64,000 nucleotides of DNA from Photobacterium sanctipauli (GCF_003026495.1 NZ_PYMA01000007.1:62001-126000); one strand, 5' to 3'; shown: positions 39,192 through 48,023, numbered from the stretch's first letter. A program made the numbers and translations. The notes: a model not told the origin generated them from the letters alone.

Positions 39192-39677
39192 ATGGAATAC
39201 AATACGTCCGAACTATGCGACATCTACCTCGACAAGGTCGACGTGGTCGAACCTATGTTCAGTTCTTATGGCGGCCGTAGCTCATTTGGCGGCCAAGTCA
39301 CCACCATCAAATGCTTCGAGGACAGCGGGGTCATCCGCTCGGTGCTGGAAGAAAACGGCGCAGGCCGGGTGCTGCTTATTGACGGCGGGGGATCGTTGCG
39401 CCGGGCACTGGTTGATGCCGACCTTGCCCAGCTTGCTGCCAACAATGAGTGGGAAGGGTTAATCATTTATGGCTGTGTCCGCCATGTCGATGATCTCGAC
39501 GAGTTGGAAGTGGGTATCCATGCTATGGCTTCCATTCCTGTCGGCGCCGATGAGCAAGGTATTGGTGAAGTGGACGTTGCAGTCAACTTCGGCGGGGTGA
39601 CCTTCCTGCCGGAAGATCATATCTATGCCGACAACACCGGGGTGATCCTATCGCCGGAGCCGCTAGATATCGAATAG
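39192..39677 (+). CDS. rraA: Regulator of RNase E activity RraA
   Basis: 161 residues. [31 protein letters not shown] and the [13 protein letters not shown] segment match RraA, a trimer that binds RNase E and slows RNA decay. The fold is that of methyltransferase/aldolase-like MenG, an older misnomer. It lies 139 bases after menA and may share its transcript. A bidirectional terminator follows. Confidence 0.95.
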   Translation: MEYNTSELCDIYLDKVDVVEPMFSSYGGRSSFGGQVTTIKCFEDSGVIRSVLEENGAGRVLLIDGGGSLRRALVDADLAQLAANNEWEGLIIYGCVRHVDDLDELEVGIHAMASIPVGADEQGIGEVDVAVNFGGVTFLPEDHIYADNTGVILSPEPLDIE

Positions 39678-39703
39678 GCTAATGCCTACCGACAGTTACA
39701 GAT

Positions 39704-39738
39704 AAAAAAACAGAGCCGGCCGGCTCTGTTTTTTTGTG
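39704..39738. terminator. Bidirectional terminator between rraA and zapB
   Basis: AACAGAGCCGG and CCGGCTCTGTT form an 11-base-pair stem, flanked by an A-run to the left and a T-run to the right, serving both convergent genes. Confidence 0.9.
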
Positions 39739-39781
39739 TTCGGTAAGGGCTAGGGCACTCGCCACCGCCCGCAAGCAACAC

Positions 39782-40024
39782 TTACTCTACGTGTTCCATT
39801 TTACCTAGCAGCGCACGAACGCGCTCTTGCCATGCAGCGTGGTCGTTGCGTAGCTTGTGGTTGTCCTGCTCTAGTGCTTCGCGACCCGAACGCAGTTCCT
39901 GTGCTTCGCTTGCCAGGCTATCGTTTTTTTCTTTTAGTTCTTCAATTTCCATCTGTAGCAGAGAAATTGTATCAACAGCCATTTGTACTTTGGCTTCCAG
40001 CTTTTCCAACATTTCTAATGACAT
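39782..40024 (-). CDS. zapB: Cell division protein ZapB
   Basis: 80 residues from [25 protein letters not shown] lies 8 bases before this ATG, so the 3-codon longer GTG start at 40033 is less likely. Nearly the whole protein is one coiled coil, and [16 protein letters not shown] is the family hallmark. ZapB binds ZapA and links the Z-ring to MatP and the chromosome terminus. Its conserved place beside rraA and glpF matches E. coli. Confidence 0.95.
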   Translation of the reverse strand: MSLEMLEKLEAKVQMAVDTISLLQMEIEELKEKNDSLASEAQELRSGREALEQDNHKLRNDHAAWQERVRALLGKMEHVE

Positions 40025-40399
40025 ATTGTTCACCTGTTCTCAGCCTATCTGATTGCCCTAACCATTAAGGCAATTTCCCACAGGCATGTTTACGATTCTA
40101 TGCCACCTATTCTAACGACCCTATCGCGGTCTGACACCCACAAAAATCCCGCTTTGTGGCAAATGAGTAAAATTCACCCAATTCTGATAGTTTTTTTGCT
40201 TTCTGCCTTTCACCCAGCTCGCACCGGCAGAGGCAGCCCCCTTCATACCCGCCCGCTTCGTTGCCACCACCGCCCAATTGAGCAAGATCCAACCAAGCGG
40301 GATAAATGCCCTGCTACCTCGGGGGCAAATGCGTAAAATTGCGATCAAACTCTATTTTAATGCAGCGGCGGCATGCTAATTTTCATTTTGATCGTATCT

Positions 40400-40463
40400 C
40401 TCTTGGATTTATCCAAGAACTTGCCCATCTGGCACATCCGACCTTTTTAGGTCGGATTTTTTA
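40400..40463 (+). ncRNA. Candidate small RNA 3' region with orphan terminator
   Basis: Three successive hairpins read left to right on the plus strand: CTTGGA-TTTA-TCCAAG, TGCC-ATCT-GGCA, then ATCCGACC-loop-GGTCGGAT followed by six T residues. No plus-strand gene precedes this terminator: rraA ended 700 bases earlier at its own terminator. A short transcript starting somewhere around 40330-40390 would fit. No clear sigma-70 promoter and no known small RNA were recognised. Confidence 0.4.
40436..40463 (+). terminator. Orphan Rho-independent terminator upstream of glpF
   Basis: ATCCGACC and GGTCGGAT form a perfect 8-base-pair stem with a 6-base loop and a T-run. It is oriented to stop plus-strand transcription before glpF. 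Confidence 0.85.
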
Positions 40464-40561
40464 TTCATATACAACACCTTACATATAAATCCTTTCAAAA
40501 ATCTTCTATTGAGCAATTTCTGTTCCATTTGCAACAGTTGCTTCGGCGATCTTAGCAACCG

Positions 40562-40609
40562 TTTGCGCGAACGCTCAAACAATGAAAAGAAATTATGCTC
40601 GAACGCACA
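40562..40609. promoter_or_regulatory. Two candidate GlpR operators before glpF
   Basis: TTTGCGCGAACGCTCAA (40562-40578) and TTATGCTCGAACGCACA (40593-40609) share GC-CGAACGC and are spaced 31 bases apart, three helical turns. They resemble the GlpR operator type with TTCG/CGAA cores only partly. Context (glpFK) supports the guess. Confidence 0.35.
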
Positions 40610-40713
40610 CTTTTCACCCAGTTTCATTTCTTTTGTTTGTAGTTAGAGTAAATTACCTAGCCATAAAAAATAGAAAGTAATACCCCTACGACATTAAACA
40701 AAAGGACTGAACA

Positions 40714-41565
40714 ATGACTACGCAAAAACAGCATACGTTGCTCGGCGAGTGTATCGCTGAGTTTATCGGCACCGGGCTGCTGATTTTCTTCGGGGTCGGC
40801 TGTGTGGCCGCCCTCGTACTGACTGGCGCCGAATTCGGCCAGTGGGAAGTTAGCATCATGTGGGGCCTGGGTGTCGCCATTGCGATCTACTGCACCGCCG
40901 GCGTATCCGGCGCCCATATCAACCCAGCCGTCACCATTGCCCTTGCCCTTTTTCACGGCTTCGATAAACGAAAAGTCCTGCCGTACATCGCCGCGCAGCT
41001 GCTCGGGGCCTTCTGTACCGCCGCCTTGATCTATGGCTTGTACAGCAACCTGTTCAGCGACTATGAAGCTGCCAATGGTATTGTTCGTGGTAGCGAGGCA
41101 AGCCTTGCCACAGCCGGGATCTTCTCGACCTACCCGCATGCAGCCCTGTCGTTTGTTGGCGCATTCGCAGTGGAATTCGTGATCACGGCGGTACTGATGT
41201 TTGCCATTCTTGCCATTGGCGACGAAAAGAACGGTGCCCCACGCGGTGCAATGGGGCCATTGCTTATCGGTATCCTGATTGCGGTGATTGGTGGTTCACT
41301 GGGGCCGCTAACCGGCTTTGCCATGAACCCGGCCCGTGATTTCGGTCCTAAATTCTTTGCATTCCTTGCCGGTTGGGGTGACATGGCCCTGACAGGCGGT
41401 AAAGACATTCCGTATATGATTGTCCCTATCTTAGCGCCAATCATGGGGGCAGCATTTGGTGGCTGGCTATACCCGAAAGCCGTCGGTGCCTACCTGCCTG
41501 GCAATAAATGTACACTGCCGAACCAGTGCGAAGACACTGATGAAAGCGCAGCGGCTAACGCCTAA
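40714..41565 (+). CDS. glpF: Glycerol facilitator GlpF
   Basis: 283 residues, six membrane helices plus two half-helices. The two NPA motifs are HINPAVT and AMNPARD; the latter with following Asp is typical of glycerol-conducting aquaporins. It admits glycerol by facilitated diffusion. An AGGA site lies 7 bases before the ATG. It forms glpFK with glpK 60 bases downstream, the standard operon. Confidence 0.96.
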   Translation: MTTQKQHTLLGECIAEFIGTGLLIFFGVGCVAALVLTGAEFGQWEVSIMWGLGVAIAIYCTAGVSGAHINPAVTIALALFHGFDKRKVLPYIAAQLLGAFCTAALIYGLYSNLFSDYEAANGIVRGSEASLATAGIFSTYPHAALSFVGAFAVEFVITAVLMFAILAIGDEKNGAPRGAMGPLLIGILIAVIGGSLGPLTGFAMNPARDFGPKFFAFLAGWGDMALTGGKDIPYMIVPILAPIMGAAFGGWLYPKAVGAYLPGNKCTLPNQCEDTDESAAANA

Positions 41566-41625
41566 GACTTAAGAAAAGAATACCTCTCTACTACCCTTAT
41601 ATAATGACAATTAGAGGAAACCGTC

Positions 41626-43140
41626 ATGACTACAGAGCAAAAATACATTGTCGCACTTGATCAGGGTACCACCAGCTCACGTGCCGTTGTGCTTGACCAC
41701 AACGCCAACATTGTGTGCTCGTCACAACGCGAATTCACCCAAATCTATCCGAAAGCGGGATGGGTTGAGCATGATCCTCTCGAAATTTATGCAACGCAAA
41801 GCTCTACCTTGGTTGAGGCGCTGGCAAAAGCCGGGATCAGCTCAGACCAAGTGGCTGCCATCGGTATTACCAACCAACGAGAAACCACCATTGTGTGGAA
41901 TAAAAATACCGGCAAGCCTGTTTACAACGCCATTGTATGGCAGTGCCGCCGTACGGCTGATACCTGTGAAGATCTCAAGGCCCAGGGCCTGGAAGAGTAT
42001 ATCCGCGAGAACACCGGCTTGGTGGTTGACCCTTATTTCTCGGGTACCAAAATCAAGTGGATCCTGGATAACGTAGAAGGCGCACGCGAGGAAGCAGAAG
42101 CCGGCAACCTGCTGTTCGGTACGGTGGATACCTGGATGATTTGGAAGATGACCCAGGGCCGCGTTCACGTAACTGACTACACCAATGCCTCGCGTACCAT
42201 GGTATTCAACATCAATACCCTGGAATGGGACGAGAAGCTGCTGAAAGCTCTGGATATCCCGCTCTCGATGATGCCGGAAGTGAAGTCTTCATCAGAAGTT
42301 TACGGCCAAACCAACATCGGTGGTAAGGGCGGTACCCGTATCCCAATCGCCGGTATCGCGGGCGACCAGCAAGCCGCGCTATTTGGCCAAATGTGTGTGG
42401 AAGCCGGCCAGGCGAAAAACACCTATGGCACGGGCTGCTTCCTGCTAATGAACACCGGCAAGGATAAAGTCACCTCGCACAACGGCCTGCTCACCACCCT
42501 AGCTTGTGGCCCGAAAGGCGAAGTGGCCTATGCATTGGAGGGCGCGGTATTTATGGGCGGCGCTTCTATCCAGTGGCTACGCGATGAGGTGAAGTTGCTT
42601 GATGATGCCAAAGACTCAGAATACTTTGCCGAAAAAGTCGGTAGTGCCAATGGCGTTTACGTCGTACCTGCCTTTACCGGACTGGGTGCACCATACTGGG
42701 ACCCGTATGCCCGTGGCGCGATTGTCGGCTTGACCCGTGGCGTTAACTCCAACCACATCATTCGTGCGACGCTGGAAAGTGTTGCCTACCAGACCCGCGA
42801 TGTATTGGATGCAATGCAGGCTGACTCCAACATCAACCTGGCTTCACTGCGCGTGGATGGCGGTGCGGTTGCCAACAACTTCTTGATGCAGTTCCAATCA
42901 GATCTGCTGGACACCGAAGTACACCGTCCGGTCGTGACTGAGGTAACGGCACTGGGCTCGGGCTACCTTGCCGGCTTGGCGGTAGGCTTCTGGGGCAGCA
43001 TTGATGAGCTGAAAAACAAGGCAGAGATCGACCGTAAGTTCCTACCTTGTTCAGATGACGACAAGCGTAACCGCCGCTACCGCGGTTGGAAGCGTGCCGT
43101 CGAGTGCGCCAAAGGCTGGGCGGCTGAAGACGACATCTAA
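41626..43140 (+). CDS. glpK: Glycerol kinase
   Basis: 504 residues. FGGY-family kinase with [15 protein letters not shown] at the N-terminus, the NYTGT-like loop [11 protein letters not shown], and signature segments near [17 protein letters not shown]. It phosphorylates glycerol taken up by GlpF to glycerol-3-phosphate. A GAGGAAA site precedes the ATG. A strong terminator follows, separating it from glpX. Confidence 0.98.
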   Translation: MTTEQKYIVALDQGTTSSRAVVLDHNANIVCSSQREFTQIYPKAGWVEHDPLEIYATQSSTLVEALAKAGISSDQVAAIGITNQRETTIVWNKNTGKPVYNAIVWQCRRTADTCEDLKAQGLEEYIRENTGLVVDPYFSGTKIKWILDNVEGAREEAEAGNLLFGTVDTWMIWKMTQGRVHVTDYTNASRTMVFNINTLEWDEKLLKALDIPLSMMPEVKSSSEVYGQTNIGGKGGTRIPIAGIAGDQQAALFGQMCVEAGQAKNTYGTGCFLLMNTGKDKVTSHNGLLTTLACGPKGEVAYALEGAVFMGGASIQWLRDEVKLLDDAKDSEYFAEKVGSANGVYVVPAFTGLGAPYWDPYARGAIVGLTRGVNSNHIIRATLESVAYQTRDVLDAMQADSNINLASLRVDGGAVANNFLMQFQSDLLDTEVHRPVVTEVTALGSGYLAGLAVGFWGSIDELKNKAEIDRKFLPCSDDDKRNRRYRGWKRAVECAKGWAAEDDI

Positions 43141-43163
43141 CATCCCCCCTAGCGAGTAACACC

Positions 43164-43190
43164 AAAGGCCTGCACATGCAGGCCTTTTTC
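43164..43190 (+). terminator. Rho-independent terminator after glpK
   Basis: AAAGGCCTGC and GCAGGCCTTT form a 10-base-pair stem around ACAT, followed by T residues. Confidence 0.9.
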
Positions 43191-43329
43191 ATGCCTGATC
43201 CTTCGATACCAGCACGAATTTGCCCCTTTTCACAGAAGATTTTTGTTTTAGCGCAAACGTTTCACTGAGAGCTGTGGTAGAATCGCCGCCAGAATTTACA
43301 CCCCACTGATTTCTACTTCTGGAGTTACC

Positions 43330-44337
43330 ATGAAACGCGATTTGGCGATGGCATTTTCCCGTGTCACTGAAGGTGCAGCACTTGCAGGCTACAAATGGCT
43401 TGGCCGCGGCGACAAGATTGCAGCTGACAACGCAGCTGTTGAAGTTATGCGCACCCTACTAAACCAAACCGAGATCGAAGGTGAAATTGTTATCGGTGAA
43501 GGTGAAATCGATGAAGCGCCAATGCTTTACATCGGTGAGCAAGTCGGTACCGGCGGCGACGCGGTAGATATTGCGGTTGACCCAATCGAAGGTACCCGCA
43601 TGACGGCCATGGGTCAGAACAATGCACTGGCAGTACTGGCAGCTGGCGAGAAAGGCTCATTCCTAAAAGCCCCTGACATGTACATGGAAAAATTGGTTGT
43701 TGGCCCTGCGGCCAAGGGCGCGATTGACCTTGCCAAGCCGCTGGCTGAAAACCTTGAGAACATCGCAGCCGCGCTGGGCAAAACCTTGGATACCCTGGTT
43801 GTTACCACGCTGGCCAAGCCTCGCCACGATGCCATCATCGCTGAAATGCAGGCAATGGGCGTGCGCGTATTCGCTTTCCCTGACGGTGACGTGGCCGCTT
43901 CTATCCTAACTTGTATGCCAGACAGCGAAGTGGACGTGATGTACTGCATCGGCGGCGCACCTGAAGGTGTGGTGTCGGCAGCGGCCATTCGCGCGCTAGG
44001 CGGTGACATGCACGGCCGCCTGCTTCCTCGTCACGAAGTCAAAGGCGATACCCCAGAAAACCGCGAGCACGGCGAAAGCGAAATTGCCCGCTGTAAAGAA
44101 ATGGGCATCGAGACCAACATGGTGCTTCGCATGGAAGACATGGCGCAAAGCGACAACGTTATCTTCGCCGGTACGGGTATCACCAAGGGCGATCTGCTTG
44201 ACGGTATCAGCCGCCAGGGCGATATCGCGACCACCGAGACCCTGCTGATCCGTGGTAAGTGCCGCACTATCCGCCGTATCAAGTCGACCCACTACCTCGC
44301 GCGTAAGGACGACGCCATTAAGGGCCACATCCTTTAA
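43330..44337 (+). CDS. glpX: Fructose-1,6-bisphosphatase class II
   Basis: 335 residues. Metal and substrate motifs GEGEIDEAPM and DPIEGTRMTAMGQ are visible, with YCIGGAPEGVV further on. It hydrolyses fructose-1,6-bisphosphate in gluconeogenesis, needed for growth on glycerol. It follows glpFK as in E. coli, but behind a terminator, so it has its own promoter in the 140 bases before it. A ribosome-binding GGAG precedes the ATG. Confidence 0.96.
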   Translation: MKRDLAMAFSRVTEGAALAGYKWLGRGDKIAADNAAVEVMRTLLNQTEIEGEIVIGEGEIDEAPMLYIGEQVGTGGDAVDIAVDPIEGTRMTAMGQNNALAVLAAGEKGSFLKAPDMYMEKLVVGPAAKGAIDLAKPLAENLENIAAALGKTLDTLVVTTLAKPRHDAIIAEMQAMGVRVFAFPDGDVAASILTCMPDSEVDVMYCIGGAPEGVVSAAAIRALGGDMHGRLLPRHEVKGDTPENREHGESEIARCKEMGIETNMVLRMEDMAQSDNVIFAGTGITKGDLLDGISRQGDIATTETLLIRGKCRTIRRIKSTHYLARKDDAIKGHIL

Positions 44338-44361
44338 TACCGGCTGGTCGAAAAACCTTCC

Positions 44362-44388
44362 AAGGCGCACTTCCTAGTGCGCCTTTTG
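44362..44388 (+). terminator. Rho-independent terminator after glpX
   Basis: AAGGCGCAC and GTGCGCCTT form a 9-base-pair stem around TTCCTA, followed by TTTTGTTT overlapping the stem end. Confidence 0.88.
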
Positions 44389-44498
44389 TTTATCTGCTCT
44401 TTCCCCGCTCCCCCGCAGCAGTTAAAGACTTTGTAAAGTTGTTGCTTTATTTAGCAGGCTGGCTACATAATTAACTAACGGAGTAGATAGCGGCTGAT

Positions 44499-45116
44499 AT
44501 GAAAACAATAGATAAAATCCTATATCACATGAAGCGGGAAGGTCCCGTGACCGCCAAGGTGCTTGCCGAGGAATTCAAGCTCACCACCATGGGGGTGCGC
44601 CAGCACCTGCAAGGCTTGGAGGAGGAAGGCCTGGTTGACTTCGAGGATGTCAAAGTCAAGGTGGGGCGCCCGACCCGCCACTGGCAATTGACCCGTAAAG
44701 GGCATGGCCGCTTCACCGACCGCCATGGCGATCTTATTATTCAAATGCTTGATTCTGTCGAGGAGTTGTTTGGCGCTGACGGGCTTAGCCAAGTCGTCGA
44801 AAGGCGGGAGAATCAAACCTTTGAACAATACCAATCGCAGCTGGGCTCGGCGTCAGATATCGAAGAAAAACTGCAAATACTGGCTAAACTAAGGGAACAG
44901 GAAGGCTATATGGTAGAGCTCCATCAAGATGGCGATGCCTTCATCTTGATCGAGAACCACTGCCCAATTTGCCATGCCGCTAAACGTTGCCCTTCACTTT
45001 GCCAATCTGAGTTATCGGTTTTCCAGCGCTTGCTGGGTGACAATTATCAGGTCGAGAGAAATGAACACATTATCGCCGGAGAGAGGCGCTGCGCTTATCG
45101 AATAATAAAATCATAA
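44499..45116 (+). CDS. Winged-helix regulator with cysteine cluster (SufR-like, possible Fe-S sensor)
   Basis: 205 residues. The N-terminal winged helix (about 1-75) contains VTAKVLAEEFKLTTMGVRQH. The C-terminal part carries Cys155, Cys158, Cys164, Cys168 (HCPICHAAKRCPSLC) and Cys198 (RRC), a spacing reminiscent of SufR-type regulators that bind an Fe-S cluster. It lies 13 bases ahead of the ferredoxin-NADP reductase gene and so probably forms an operon with it, suggesting control of Fe-S or redox balance. The target genes and the cluster are inferred. Confidence 0.8.
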   Translation: MKTIDKILYHMKREGPVTAKVLAEEFKLTTMGVRQHLQGLEEEGLVDFEDVKVKVGRPTRHWQLTRKGHGRFTDRHGDLIIQMLDSVEELFGADGLSQVVERRENQTFEQYQSQLGSASDIEEKLQILAKLREQEGYMVELHQDGDAFILIENHCPICHAAKRCPSLCQSELSVFQRLLGDNYQVERNEHIIAGERRCAYRIIKS

Positions 45117-45129
45117 CGAGGAGATAACT

Positions 45130-45873
45130 ATGGCTGACTGGATCCCTGCTGAGGTGATTACCAACCGTCATTGGAACAATGATTTATTTAGTCTTGTGCT
45201 CAAAGCCAATATCGAGCCCTTCAAGGCCGGCCAGTTTACCAAGCTGGGACTGGAGATAGACGGCAAAATGGTCCAGCGTGCCTACTCCTTCGTTAACCCC
45301 CCGGGCGATGGCAATATCGAGATATACGCCACCCGCGTTGCCGACGGGTTGCTATCCCCCCGCCTCCACTCCCTTGAGCAAGGCGACACCGTCTATGTCT
45401 CTGCCCGGGCCAACGGCTATTTTACCCTAGACGAAGTCCCTGAAGGCGAGCACTTATGGCTGCTTGCCACGGGAACCGCCATTGGGCCCTACCTGTCGCT
45501 GCTAAGGGAAAAAGCAGTATGGCAGCGGTTTCGCAAGGTCATCCTGATCCACGCGGTACGCTTCTCGGCCGATCTGAGCTACCAGGGGGAAATCAACACC
45601 CTCAAGGAAAACTACCCAGAGCAATTGATTGTCCAACCCTTTGTCAGCCGCGAGCCCGCGGTACTGTCACTGCCGGGCAGGATCCCCCAGGCCATTGAAG
45701 ACGGTATGCTTGAGCGCCGCGTCGGGCTGCCGCTGGTGCCAGAGAAAAGCCAAATCATGATTTGCGGCAACCCTGAGATGGTCAAGGAAACCAAGGCCGT
45801 ACTCGAAGCAAAAGGCTTTACCAAGAACCTTCGCCGCAAGCCGGGGCAAATCACTGTCGAGCATTATTGGTAA
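45130..45873 (+). CDS. fpr: Ferredoxin (flavodoxin)-NADP reductase
   Basis: 247 residues. The FAD-binding barrel has the RAYSFVNPP motif (RxYS), and the NADPH-binding half has LLATGTAIGPYLSLLRE and MICGNPEMVKETKAVL. The C-terminus ends in VEHYW, the aromatic-ended bacterial subclass form that stacks on FAD. It shuttles electrons between NADPH and ferredoxin or flavodoxin and helps in oxidative stress. GAGGAG precedes the ATG. It is paired with the SufR-like regulator. Confidence 0.95.
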   Translation: MADWIPAEVITNRHWNNDLFSLVLKANIEPFKAGQFTKLGLEIDGKMVQRAYSFVNPPGDGNIEIYATRVADGLLSPRLHSLEQGDTVYVSARANGYFTLDEVPEGEHLWLLATGTAIGPYLSLLREKAVWQRFRKVILIHAVRFSADLSYQGEINTLKENYPEQLIVQPFVSREPAVLSLPGRIPQAIEDGMLERRVGLPLVPEKSQIMICGNPEMVKETKAVLEAKGFTKNLRRKPGQITVEHYW

Positions 45874-45910
45874 CCAAGCCCGCTCCCCCGCCCCATCCAA
45901 ACCCTCTGCC

Positions 45911-45932
45911 TGGCCGCTATGCATAGCGGCCA
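45911..45932. repeat. Perfect 22-base palindrome after fpr
   Basis: TGGCCGCTATG is followed directly by its reverse complement, 38 bases past the fpr stop. Followed by ATTTATT only, so it would be a weak terminator of the plus strand. Confidence 0.65.
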
Positions 45933-46089
45933 TTTATTGTCTGATACCCTGTCTCACTCCTGAGCCACTTTTGCTGCAACGCAGTGACTAAATTTAGTGC
46001 ATAACCACTCAATAACTTTACCAATCGCCAAAGGTGACATTCGACTTCATTACCTTTCGAAGTCATGCCGTAGCAATGTGGAGTGCCGT

Positions 46090-46434
46090 ATGCAGACCCT
46101 ACCCTCTTTTGACGAGCTAAAAGCAATGGCTGAAAACGCCCCTGAAGAGCTGGAGGCATTGCGCCTCTCGATGAGCGAGGAAATCATAAACAATGCCAGC
46201 GAAGCCATGCAGCCTCGCTTGCGGGCGCAAATGAGCCATATCAACCAAGTGATCGCAACAGGCAAGAACCCCAACCACACCAACATCCTGCTGATGTCGG
46301 AGTTGCAGCAACAGCTCAAGCGCTTTGCCCTGGCGCTCAATGCCCCCGAAACCCTCAAGGCGCATTGCGCCGAGATAAAACCCTTTACCCGTCCGAACCC
46401 GCCGGGCGATAGCTCGGCTAGCAGCAAACCTTAA
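46090..46434 (+). CDS. DUF3135-type small protein, function unknown
   Basis: 114 residues from MQTLPSFDELKAMAENAPEE (ATG at 46090). It is mostly helical and cytoplasmic, with FDELKAMAENAPEELEALR at the start and Arg/Gln-rich helices ending in a Pro/Ser-rich tail. The opening pattern resembles the DUF3135 family seen in gammaproteobacteria, to my memory. No catalytic motif. Its 3' end overlaps the convergent isomerase gene by 17 bases. Confidence 0.7.
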   Translation: MQTLPSFDELKAMAENAPEELEALRLSMSEEIINNASEAMQPRLRAQMSHINQVIATGKNPNHTNILLMSELQQQLKRFALALNAPETLKAHCAEIKPFTRPNPPGDSSASSKP

Positions 46435-46765
46435 GGAAACACTCGGTATCCATATCGCGAATATCGATAGTCAAGCTGTTGATGGTCGAGGCATGCTGCT
46501 CAAGGATAACCATCAACTCGCGGGCTAGCTCCCGCTTCTGCTCGGCACTGCGACCAGATAGCATAGTAAGCTCTATATGAATAAAACTATGCAGATCCCC
46601 TTCGTCACCCACCAGCCAGTTGTGGCAAGGGTAACTGCGGGATTTCACCGAATCGGCTTCAAATAGCCCGCACCCCAACAATACTTGGTGCAAGTCTTCC
46701 AGTAGGCCAGGGATACTGACGCGCTCGGCAACCGGGTCGGCATATTCCATAACTAAATTTGGCAC
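46418..46765 (-). CDS. 5-carboxymethyl-2-hydroxymuconate isomerase-like protein
   Basis: 115 residues. A GTG start at 46765, giving (V)PNLVMEYADP, is chosen because GGAGG lies 5 bases upstream and the CHMI family starts Met/Val-Pro; the frame extends further upstream without a good start. The N-terminal Pro is the catalytic base of the tautomerase superfamily. The family member HpcD acts in homoprotocatechuate degradation, but no other genes of that pathway are nearby, so the true substrate is open. The end overlaps the convergent DUF3135-type gene. Confidence 0.8.
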   Translation of the reverse strand: MPNLVMEYADPVAERVSIPGLLEDLHQVLLGCGLFEADSVKSRSYPCHNWLVGDEGDLHSFIHIELTMLSGRSAEQKRELARELMVILEQHASTINSLTIDIRDMDTECFLKVCC

Positions 46766-47062
46766 AACATCCTCCGTGAAGTGGCTGCGGTGCTTTGCCA
46801 ACACCAAAAAGCAGGTTCTCGGCAGTAAAACCAACCACAGCAGAACTTTATTTTAATTCCCGCCCACATTAACGGATCCATTGCTGACAAGCCAAACAAA
46901 CAGGCTATATTTCAACCATTGATCACTCTCTTTGTTGTTTGGGGCAATGCCGGTATTTCCAGCAAGCTGAAAAATATTTCCTCACAACGGTTCACTTTTT
47001 GCGGCGAAAAGGGTACAACCGAGCACAGAAATGATTTCGGACAGTAAAATAAATACATAAGC

Positions 47063-47077
47063 TGTTATATATTTACA
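47063..47077. promoter_or_regulatory. HexR-like palindrome upstream of tpiA
   Basis: TGTTATATATTTACA, flanked by AGC and GCT that extend the dyad, lies 90-104 bases before the tpiA start. It resembles the HexR consensus TGTAATTAAATTACA partially. Comparable sites occur before ppc, pfkA and gpmM. Confidence 0.45.
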
Positions 47078-47080
47078 GCT

Positions 47081-47130
47081 ATACCCAATAGCCTAGTCAT
47101 TTGGCATTAGATCACTAGACTATTCGGTAT
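47081..47130. repeat. 17-base imperfect inverted repeat before tpiA
   Basis: Arms at 47081-47097 (ATACCCAATAGCCTAGT) and 47114-47130 (reverse complement ATACCGAATAGTCTAGT) match at 15 of 17 positions, with a 16-base spacer. It ends 36 bases before the tpiA ATG and is followed by TTGACCTTTTTAC. Confidence 0.7.
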
Positions 47131-47166
47131 TGACCTTTTTACATCAAATTGATTTGGAGAAAAGCT

Positions 47167-47937
47167 ATGCGCCATCCTGTGGTTATGGGTAACTGGAAGC
47201 TAAACGGTAGCAAGGAAATGGTATCTAACCTACTTAAGGGCCTAGATGCTGAACTTAAAGGCCTAGAAGGCGTTGACGTAGCCGTTGCTCCACCAGCTAT
47301 GTATCTTGACCTAGCAGAGCAGCTAATCAACAAAGCAGAAAGCAAAATCATCCTTGGTGCACAGAACGTTGACGTTAACGCGAGCGGTGCATTCACAGGC
47401 GACATCTCGCCAGAAATGCTGAAAGACTTCGGCGCTAGCCACATCATCATCGGCCACTCTGAGCGTCGTGAATACCACAACGAGTCAGACGAGTTCGTTG
47501 CTAAGAAATTTGCTTTCCTAAAAGAGCACGGCCTAACACCTGTACTATGTATCGGTGAGTCTGAAGCTCAGAACGAAGCTGGCGAAACAGTTGCAGTTTG
47601 TGCTCGTCAAATCGACGCTGTGATCAACACTCAGGGTGTTGAGGCGCTAAACGGTGCAATCATCGCTTACGAACCAATCTGGGCTATCGGTACTGGTAAA
47701 GCGGCAACAGCTGAAGATGCACAGCGCATCCACGCAGCAATCCGCGCTCACATCGCTGACAAGAGCGAAGAAGTCGCTAAGAACGTTGTGATCCAGTACG
47801 GCGGTTCTGTTAAGCCAGACAACGCTGCAGCATACTTCGCACAGCCTGACATCGACGGCGCACTAGTTGGTGGCGCAGCGCTAGACGCAGCAAGCTTTGC
47901 AGCTATCGCGAAAGCCGCGGCTGAAGCAAAGAAATAA
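47167..47937 (+). CDS. tpiA: Triosephosphate isomerase
   Basis: 256 residues from [15 protein letters not shown] (ATG at 47167, behind TTGGAG). The catalytic lysine is in GNWKLNG, histidine in IIGHSERR and glutamate in [11 protein letters not shown], followed by the phosphate-binding GGSV loop. It interconverts dihydroxyacetone phosphate and glyceraldehyde-3-phosphate in glycolysis. Codon use is biased to a narrow set, consistent with high expression. A strong terminator follows, and convergent pfkA, another glycolytic gene, is next. Confidence 0.98.
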   Translation: MRHPVVMGNWKLNGSKEMVSNLLKGLDAELKGLEGVDVAVAPPAMYLDLAEQLINKAESKIILGAQNVDVNASGAFTGDISPEMLKDFGASHIIIGHSERREYHNESDEFVAKKFAFLKEHGLTPVLCIGESEAQNEAGETVAVCARQIDAVINTQGVEALNGAIIAYEPIWAIGTGKAATAEDAQRIHAAIRAHIADKSEEVAKNVVIQYGGSVKPDNAAAYFAQPDIDGALVGGAALDAASFAAIAKAAAEAKK

Positions 47938-47957
47938 TCAACACCTACGTTGATGTG

Positions 47958-47985
47958 AAAAAGCTACCCTAGGGTAGCTTTTTTA
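47958..47985 (+). terminator. Rho-independent terminator after tpiA
   Basis: AAGCTACCCT and AGGGTAGCTT form a continuous dyad with a T-run after it. Confidence 0.9.
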
Positions 47986-48023
47986 TTGCCTACCGCTTTC
48001 GCCCAGGCAAGGCTTCAGGCATA

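Larger units (their letters stand above)
40025..40713. other. zapB-glpF intergenic region
   Basis: About 690 bases without a convincing protein. It holds the zapB promoter on the left, an orphan hairpin cluster with a plus-strand terminator at 40400-40463, two similar GAACGC-centred elements at 40562-40609 that could be GlpR operators, and the glpF leader. Short frames such as 40306-40488 look non-coding. Confidence 0.55.
46766..47166. other. Upstream region of tpiA
   Basis: About 400 bases between the isomerase gene and tpiA. It contains a HexR-like palindrome (47063-47077) and a 17-base imperfect inverted repeat (47081-47130), and no gene was seen. Confidence 0.6.

Noticed and set aside
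40306..40488. 60-codon frame in the zapB-glpF gap
   Set aside because: It crosses the terminator hairpin, has no ribosome-binding site and its translation has no protein-like pattern.
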